DNA of 64,000 nucleotides. Source: CAMAPP01 sp046153685 (GTDB lineage: Bacteria; Pseudomonadota; Alphaproteobacteria; CADEGL01). Under the pieces are notes generated by a model that saw only the letters and a program-made list of their open reading frames with translations, had not been told where the DNA came from and ran no database searches. The position numbers and the translations under genes were made by a program. The stretch is taken from NCBI GenBank assembly GCA_046153685.1, contig JBJXGH010000081.1:1-64000 (forward strand). The letters run 5' to 3'. Shown here piece by piece: positions 58,709 to 64,000 of this stretch. Positions within the stretch are counted from its first letter, which is position 1. The number at the start of each line of letters is the position of its first letter.

Positions 58709-59713
58709 CTAAGGCCTCAAAAAGCCGACCAAATCCTGAATTTCCCGCAGATGCGGCGCGGCCTTCGCTTGGGCGCGTTCGGCACCTCGGCGCAGGATCC
58801 GGTCGATTTCCGCCGGGTCCTTCATCAAGCGGCGCATTTCATCGGCCATGGGGCCGAGAGAGGCGATGGCCAGCGCCGCAAGGCCATCCTTGAATACAGA
58901 AAACGACTTGCCGCCAAACTCGGCAAGCACGGCCTCGCGCGTCTTGTCCGCCAGAGCGGCGTAGATGCCGACGAGATTGTCTGCCTCGGGCCGAGATTCG
59001 AGTTCCGCAACCGTCTCGGGCAGGGGCTGGGGATCGGTCTTGGCCTTGCGGATCTTCTGCGCGATCTGGTCCGGGGTGTCGGTCAGATTGATGCGCGAAA
59101 ACTCCGAGGGCTCGGACTTGCTCATCTTGCGCGTGCCGTCGCGCAAGCTCATGACCCGCGTCGCTTCGCCGAAGATCAGGGGCTCGACCTGGGGGAAGTA
59201 TTCGGTGCCGTAGTCATGGTTGAACTTCTGCGCGATGTCGCGGGCAAGTTCGAGATGCTGCTTCTGATCGTCGCCCACGGGAACATGGGTCGCCTTGTAG
59301 GCGAGAATGTCGGCTGCCATCAGATTCGGATAGACGTAAAGTCCGGCGGAGGCGTTTTCGCGATCCTTGCCCGCCTTCTCCTTGAATTGGGTCATGCGGT
59401 TAAGCCAGCCAAGCCGGGCCACGCAATTGAAGATCCATGCAAGTTCGGCGTGAGCGGGAACCTGGCTCTGGTTGAAGAGGATACTGGTATTCGGATCGAT
59501 CCCCGCGGCCAGCAAGCCCGCGGCCACTTCGCGCGTGGTCTCGCGCAGTTGCCGCGGCTCCTGCCATACGGTGATGGCGTGCAGATCGACGATGCAAAAG
59601 ATGCACTCAAAGTCGTTCTGCAGACGCACCCAGTTGCGGATGGCGCCGAGATAGTTGCCGAGGTGCAGATTGCCCGTCGGCTGAACGCCCGAAAAAATAC
59701 GGCCCTTGGCCAT
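58709..59713 (-). CDS. trpS: Tryptophanyl-tRNA synthetase
   Basis: 334 residues, class I synthetase. The HIGH-like motif is GNLHLGNYLG, the KMSKS motif is RKMSKSEPSE, and the QPTG motif precedes the first. It charges tRNA-Trp. It follows murJ on the same strand, with 96 bases between. Confidence 0.97.
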   Translation of the reverse strand: MAKGRIFSGVQPTGNLHLGNYLGAIRNWVRLQNDFECIFCIVDLHAITVWQEPRQLRETTREVAAGLLAAGIDPNTSILFNQSQVPAHAELAWIFNCVARLGWLNRMTQFKEKAGKDRENASAGLYVYPNLMAADILAYKATHVPVGDDQKQHLELARDIAQKFNHDYGTEYFPQVEPLIFGEATRVMSLRDGTRKMSKSEPSEFSRINLTDTPDQIAQKIRKAKTDPQPLPETVAELESRPEADNLVGIYAALADKTREAVLAEFGGKSFSVFKDGLAALAIASLGPMADEMRRLMKDPAEIDRILRRGAERAQAKAAPHLREIQDLVGFLRP

Positions 59714-59809
59714 GGGAACTCCGAATGTGGCGCCGATGATCGCGGCCGGTTATGGCGACTCGGGCGCCCGCTGGTCAACCCGTCGCGGCGGACATTGGCC
59801 AGGGCCCGG

Positions 59810-61354
59810 TCACCCTTTGCGCGCCCGCATGGCGCGCAATTCACCAAGGCGAGTGCCGCCGAACGCGAGGGCCAGAACGGCGTAAAACGTGCCGCCGCCA
59901 AAAACCAGGGCCGAGAGCGCGAGCGCCTGTAGCCAAAGCGGCCCCGCAAGCGCCACCGACAGCGCAACAGCCGCGGCATAAAGCGCGCAGCCGGTCAGTG
60001 CCGCCGCCGCAGCGATGCGCGCGGTGCGCGCCTTCAGTCGCGAATCGGCGGTGAAATGCCCCCTGCGGCGCAAGATGAAAGCCAGCCCCGCCGCGTTGAA
60101 CCAGGACGACGCGGCAGTCGCGATGGCTATGCCGACCGTTCCGAACGGCCAGACAAGCACGATCGACAAGATGGCGTTCGCGATCAAGGCGACAACCGCG
60201 ATGCGCACGGGAGTGGCGATGTCCTGGCGCGCATAGAACGCAGGCAATAAGACCTTGACCAGCACATAAGCCGGCAAGCCGGCGGCAAAAGCGGCCAAGA
60301 CCGCGGCGGTCGCCCGCGATTCTTCGTGGCCAAACCGGCCATGCTCGAACAATACGGCGACGATGGGCAACGGAATGGCGATCAAAGCCGCCATCGCGGG
60401 CAAGGTCAGCAGGGCGGTGAATTCGATCGCGCGGTTCTGGCTTTCCGCGGCGCCGGCGAAATCCCCCGCCTTGATCTGGCGCGACAACAACGGCAGCAGC
60501 GCCACCCCCACGGCGACCCCGATGACGGCGAGCGGCAATTGATTGATGCGATCGGCGTAATAGAGCGTCGAAACCGCGCCGTCGCGAAATGAGGCGATGA
60601 TCGTGCTGACGAACAGGTTCAATTGCTGCACGCCCGCGCCTAGAATACCCGGCACCATCAGCACGAACAGCCTTCGCACACCTGGCGTCAGGCGCGGAAC
60701 CGGCAAGCGCAGCGAAACGCCTGCCCGCGCCGCGCAATGGTTGAGCCAAACGAGCTGCACCACGCCCGCGGCGGCGACGGCCCAGGATAGCGCGTGGCCC
60801 ACGGTTTCGAGCGCCTGGCCGAAGAACGCGATAGCCGCGATCATGACGAGATTCATGAGAATCGGCGCGGCGGCGGCGGCGGCGAAGCGATCGAGCGCGT
60901 TGAGCACCGAACCCAAGAGCGCAACCACCGCCATGCACAGAAGATAGGGGAAGGTAAGGCGCGAGAATTCCACGCTCAGGCGAAAGCGGTCGGGGTCGTC
61001 GGCAAAGCCTGGCGCGATCGCCGAAACCAACCAGGGCATGGCGAGTTCGGCGAGGATCAACGCAGCGAACATGACCGCCAACATGATCGCGAGGACGTCC
61101 TCGGCGAAGCGCAGGGCGGCACGCCGACCTTCGGATTCGAGCCGCCGGGAAAATAGCGGCACGAAGGCCGCCGAGAACGCGCCCTCGGCGGCCAGGCTGC
61201 GGAACATGTTCGGCAGGCGCAGGGCGACGAAAAAGGCGTCCGCCACGGGGCCCGCAGCGAGGGTTGCCGCGATCAGCGCATCGCGCGCAAAGCCCACGAC
61301 CCGGCTGACCATGGTCCAGCCGCCCACCGTAGTGGCATGTCGCACGAGGCCCAT
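59810..61354 (-). CDS. murJ: Lipid II flippase MurJ
   Basis: 514 residues with about 14 hydrophobic segments. MVSRVVGFARDALIAATLAAGPVADAF at the N-terminus and the ALDRFAAAAAAPILMNLVMI region are typical MOP-family MurJ. It flips lipid II across the inner membrane for peptidoglycan synthesis. The start is nine bases after the glnD stop. The order glnD-murJ-trpS recurs in alphaproteobacteria. Confidence 0.96.
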   Translation of the reverse strand: MGLVRHATTVGGWTMVSRVVGFARDALIAATLAAGPVADAFFVALRLPNMFRSLAAEGAFSAAFVPLFSRRLESEGRRAALRFAEDVLAIMLAVMFAALILAELAMPWLVSAIAPGFADDPDRFRLSVEFSRLTFPYLLCMAVVALLGSVLNALDRFAAAAAAPILMNLVMIAAIAFFGQALETVGHALSWAVAAAGVVQLVWLNHCAARAGVSLRLPVPRLTPGVRRLFVLMVPGILGAGVQQLNLFVSTIIASFRDGAVSTLYYADRINQLPLAVIGVAVGVALLPLLSRQIKAGDFAGAAESQNRAIEFTALLTLPAMAALIAIPLPIVAVLFEHGRFGHEESRATAAVLAAFAAGLPAYVLVKVLLPAFYARQDIATPVRIAVVALIANAILSIVLVWPFGTVGIAIATAASSWFNAAGLAFILRRRGHFTADSRLKARTARIAAAAALTGCALYAAAVALSVALAGPLWLQALALSALVFGGGTFYAVLALAFGGTRLGELRAMRARKG

Positions 61355-61363
61355 GCGCGTCCG

Positions 61364-64000
61364 CTATTCCGCCGCCGCCGAGGCCAGCCCGGGCGGGTCG
61401 GCCAAAACCGCCAGCAGCGCCGCGCGAATCGTCGCAATCAACTTGGGGTGGCTGACTTTGAGTCCAAAGCCGTCCTTCACGTAGAACACGTCGACCACCC
61501 GCTCGCCATAGGTCGAAATCTTGGCTGAAGACACCTGCAATTTGTGTTCGGCGAGCGTGCGGGCCAAATCGTACAGCAGGCCCGGGCGGTCGCGGCCATT
61601 GAGTTCGATGACGGTGTGCGTGGCACTCGCCTTATCGTCTATCAGCACGCGCGAAGGCACATCGAACACCCGCGTGCGGCTCGCAGGCCCGCGGCGGCGG
61701 GCGAGCACGGCCGCAAGATCGATATCGCCCGACAGACCGCGTTCGATCATGTCGCGCAATTGACGCTGGCGGCGCGGATCGGCGAACGCGCCACCGGAAG
61801 CGCCATCCGGCGCGGGCGGCTCCTGAATCCAGAACGTATCGAGCGCCATGCCATCGGCCGTCGTGGCGATGCGGGCATCGACGATATCGGCGCCCGCGGC
61901 TGAAAGCGCGCCAGCCAACCGCGAGAACAGGCCCGGACGATCGGGCGCGCCGACAATGACTTCGGTCACCGCTCGCGCGCTATCGACGCGGACGCCGCAG
62001 ACGAATGCATCGGCGGAAAAATCGGCCTCGCGCAGCAGGCGCGCATGGCGAGCCAGCGTGTCGAGTTCGAGGGACAGGACGTAAGATGGCGGCAGCCGCG
62101 CCAAATGGGCGTCGATGTCCGAAGCGGTCCAGCCCGCCAACGCGCCCTCAAGCGCGCGGCGCGCCGCCGCGAGGCGCGGCGCCTCGGACGCGCCCGTCAT
62201 GCCGCCCATCATTCGCGGCTCGGCGCGGTGATACAGCTCGCGCAGCAGCGCCGCCTTCCAACCGTTCCACACCGCGGGCCCAACCGCTCGGATATCGCAA
62301 ACGGTGAGCACCAGCAGCATGCGCAGGCGCTCGGGCGACTGCACCGCCGCAACGAAATCCTCGAGCGCCTTGTCGTCGGACAGATCCCGCTTGAAGGCGG
62401 TTTCGCTCATCACGAGATGGTAGCGCACGAGCCAAGCAACGTTCTCGGTCTCCTCGGCCTCGAGACCGAGGCGCGGGCAGAGGCGTTCGGCGATCTGGCC
62501 GCCCAGTTCGGGGTGATTGCCACCGCGGCCTTTGGCAATGTCGTGCAGCAGAATCGCGACGTACAACGCGCGGCGCGACTGCACCTTGTGAATCACGGCA
62601 CTCGCCAAGGGGTGATCCTCGCGCAAGAGGCCGCGTTCGATGCGCGATAGAATGCCGATGGCCCGGATGGTGTGCTCGTCGACGGTGTACACATGGTACA
62701 TGTCGTGCTGCATTTGGGCGACAACGCGGCCGAAATCTGGCACGAATCGGCCGAGCACGCCCGCCTCGTTGAGCCGGCGCAGCGCGCCCTCGGGGCCCTT
62801 GGGCGAAGTCAATATTTCCAGGAACAGCCGATTAGCCTCTTCGTCGGCGCGCAGCGTCGAATCGATCAGACGCAAGCTGCGCGTGACGAGCTGCAGCGCC
62901 TTGGGATGGATGTCGAGGTTGCGCTCGTGGGCGAGGTGGAACAGGCGCAGAAGATCGACCGGAGCGCGCTCGAACGCGCCCTCGTCCGAGACCGCGAGGC
63001 GCTCGCCCTCGAGCACGAATCCGGCGCTGCCCGCGACCCCGTCGAGTTCGACGAAGGGCCGGCGCTTGTGCTCGGCCTCGATCGCGGCGCAGAAAATACG
63101 CGTCAAGTCGCCGACCGTCTTGGCCGTGATGAAATAGTGCTTCATGAAGCGCTCGACGCCGAGCGTGCCGGCATGCGCGGTGTAGCCAAGTTGGCGCCCG
63201 ATCGTCGTTTGCACGTCGAAAGTCAACAGGTCCCCCGCCCTGCCGGTCAGGAAATGCAGATGACAGCGCAGGGTCCAAAGGAAGTTCTGCGCCTTTTCGA
63301 ATCGGCGCACTTCCCTTTCCGTCAGCACGCCCAGACGCGCCAAATCGTCCATCGTCTGAATGCGGTAAAGGTGCTTCGCGATCCAGAGCAGGGTGTGAAG
63401 ATCGCGCAATCCTCCCTTGCCGTCCTTGATGTTCGGCTCAAGCACGTAGCGCGAATCGCCGAGTCGCGCGTGGCGAACGTCGCGCTCGCCGAGCTTGGCC
63501 TCGAGAAAGGCGATTTCCGTGCCTGCCACCACTTCCGAAACGAAGCGCCGGCGCAATTCGTTGAACAGGCGACGGTCTCCCGCGACACAACGGACGTCGA
63601 GCAAGGAGGTAGCGATGACGTGATCGCCGCGCGCAAGGCGCAGGCATTCGTCGACCGATCGCACCGCGTGGCCGACCTTGAGGCCGAGATCCCAGAGAAA
63701 ATACAGAATGGATTCAACGATCTGTTCGGTGCGTGGGGCGGGCTTATAGACGTGCAGGAATAGGAGATCCACGTCCGAGTGGGGCGCCAATTCCCCACGC
63801 CCGTAGCCGCCGACCGCGACCACCGCGAGACGCTCGCCCTCAGTCGGATTCGCCGCGGGATAGGCCGCCAGCGCGTGAACATGGCAGAGGCGCACGATTT
63901 GATCGACGAGGAGTGCGCCAGCCGCGACCGTCGCGGCACCTGAAGCGCGCGCCGTGAAGCGGCGTTGGATTTCGGCGCGGCCTGCGGCGAGCGCGTCCTT
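61364..64000 (-). CDS. glnD: Bifunctional uridylyltransferase/uridylyl-removing enzyme GlnD (5' end outside window)
   Basis: The C-terminal 878 residues are in the window; the frame stays open to the right edge, so the N-terminus is missing. The nucleotidyltransferase motif is GGYGRGELAPHSDVDLLFL, the HD phosphohydrolase motif is LLHDIAKGRGGNHPE, and two ACT domains end the protein (IVGAPDRPGLFSRLAGALS and ELNGRDRPGLLYDLARTL). It senses glutamine and adds or removes UMP on PII proteins. GTG at 63895 is only an internal valine. Confidence 0.97.
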   Translation of the reverse strand, partial: KDALAAGRAEIQRRFTARASGAATVAAGALLVDQIVRLCHVHALAAYPAANPTEGERLAVVAVGGYGRGELAPHSDVDLLFLHVYKPAPRTEQIVESILYFLWDLGLKVGHAVRSVDECLRLARGDHVIATSLLDVRCVAGDRRLFNELRRRFVSEVVAGTEIAFLEAKLGERDVRHARLGDSRYVLEPNIKDGKGGLRDLHTLLWIAKHLYRIQTMDDLARLGVLTEREVRRFEKAQNFLWTLRCHLHFLTGRAGDLLTFDVQTTIGRQLGYTAHAGTLGVERFMKHYFITAKTVGDLTRIFCAAIEAEHKRRPFVELDGVAGSAGFVLEGERLAVSDEGAFERAPVDLLRLFHLAHERNLDIHPKALQLVTRSLRLIDSTLRADEEANRLFLEILTSPKGPEGALRRLNEAGVLGRFVPDFGRVVAQMQHDMYHVYTVDEHTIRAIGILSRIERGLLREDHPLASAVIHKVQSRRALYVAILLHDIAKGRGGNHPELGGQIAERLCPRLGLEAEETENVAWLVRYHLVMSETAFKRDLSDDKALEDFVAAVQSPERLRMLLVLTVCDIRAVGPAVWNGWKAALLRELYHRAEPRMMGGMTGASEAPRLAAARRALEGALAGWTASDIDAHLARLPPSYVLSLELDTLARHARLLREADFSADAFVCGVRVDSARAVTEVIVGAPDRPGLFSRLAGALSAAGADIVDARIATTADGMALDTFWIQEPPAPDGASGGAFADPRRQRQLRDMIERGLSGDIDLAAVLARRRGPASRTRVFDVPSRVLIDDKASATHTVIELNGRDRPGLLYDLARTLAEHKLQVSSAKISTYGERVVDVFYVKDGFGLKVSHPKLIATIRAALLAVLADPPGLASAAAE

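Noticed and set aside
1..64000. tRNA genes, CRISPR arrays, insertion sequences or phage genes
   Set aside because: I found no cloverleaf, direct-repeat/spacer series, transposase or integrase in either strand by reading; very divergent forms could be missed.

Overview
The window reads as chromosomal core DNA of a high-GC alphaproteobacterium, most likely Rhodospirillales-like. This is inferred from gene content and order. The evidence is the rpsT/dnaA/dnaN/recF/gyrB block, a histidine-rich Irr-type Fur protein, FabA/FabB with FabI, and the alphaproteobacterial order nfuA..tsaB-rimI-fur-(ols)-miaB-phoH-ybeY-corC-lnt-xre-metK-trmB. I see no insertion sequence, prophage, CRISPR array, tRNA or rRNA.

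Layout. 1-5.5 kb: mostly plus-strand accessory and stress genes (SYLF protein, secreted ankyrin protein, small lipoprotein, SCO1 copper chaperone, DapA-family aldolase, YgjP-like metallopeptidase, Ada). 5.5-17.5 kb: minus-strand replication block mutM - small protein - enoyl-CoA hydratase - rpsT - rhodanese - dnaA - dnaN - recF - gyrB - class A PBP, with dnaN/recF/gyrB joined by ATGA overlaps. 17.5-22.5 kb: plus-strand ubiE-ubiB-coaBC-dut-moeB. 22.5-31 kb: hydroxyacid dehydrogenase, SH3 protein, then the minus-strand group glycerophosphodiesterase - fabA - fabB - fabI - irr - rubrerythrin - Fe-S protein - DUF3501. 31-43.5 kb: translation and RNA block, in transcription order xre, metK, trmB, rimP, nusA, ylxR/L7Ae, infB, rbfA, truB, rpsO, pnp, ending in a clear intrinsic terminator. 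43.5-55 kb: nfuA, Bax-type protein, nitroreductase, tsaB, rimI, fur, olsB, olsA, miaB, phoH, ybeY, corC, lnt. 55-64 kb: a lone plus-strand class III cyclase, then (minus) glnD (5' cut by the window edge), murJ, trpS, TauE/SafE permease, TIGR02186 protein and UspA.

The most interesting parts are small-scale. The rubrerythrin / Fe-S (CCG) / DUF3501 set sits behind an Irr-type regulator, has a promoter overlapping an Irr-box-like sequence and an internal intrinsic terminator. The promoter before the XRE gene upstream of metK has its -10 box flanked by two near-palindromic ATACA..TGTAT sites. The rimP-nusA-infB leader holds a terminator-like hairpin. The ylxR/L7Ae gene ends in four 18-bp tandem units that encode a degenerate hexapeptide repeat. 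trmB has its conserved N-terminal motif upstream of any usable start codon. An ornithine-lipid gene pair is translationally coupled to fur. No wholly novel large system is evident; the best candidate for an undescribed function is the Irr-linked rubrerythrin/Fe-S/DUF3501 module.
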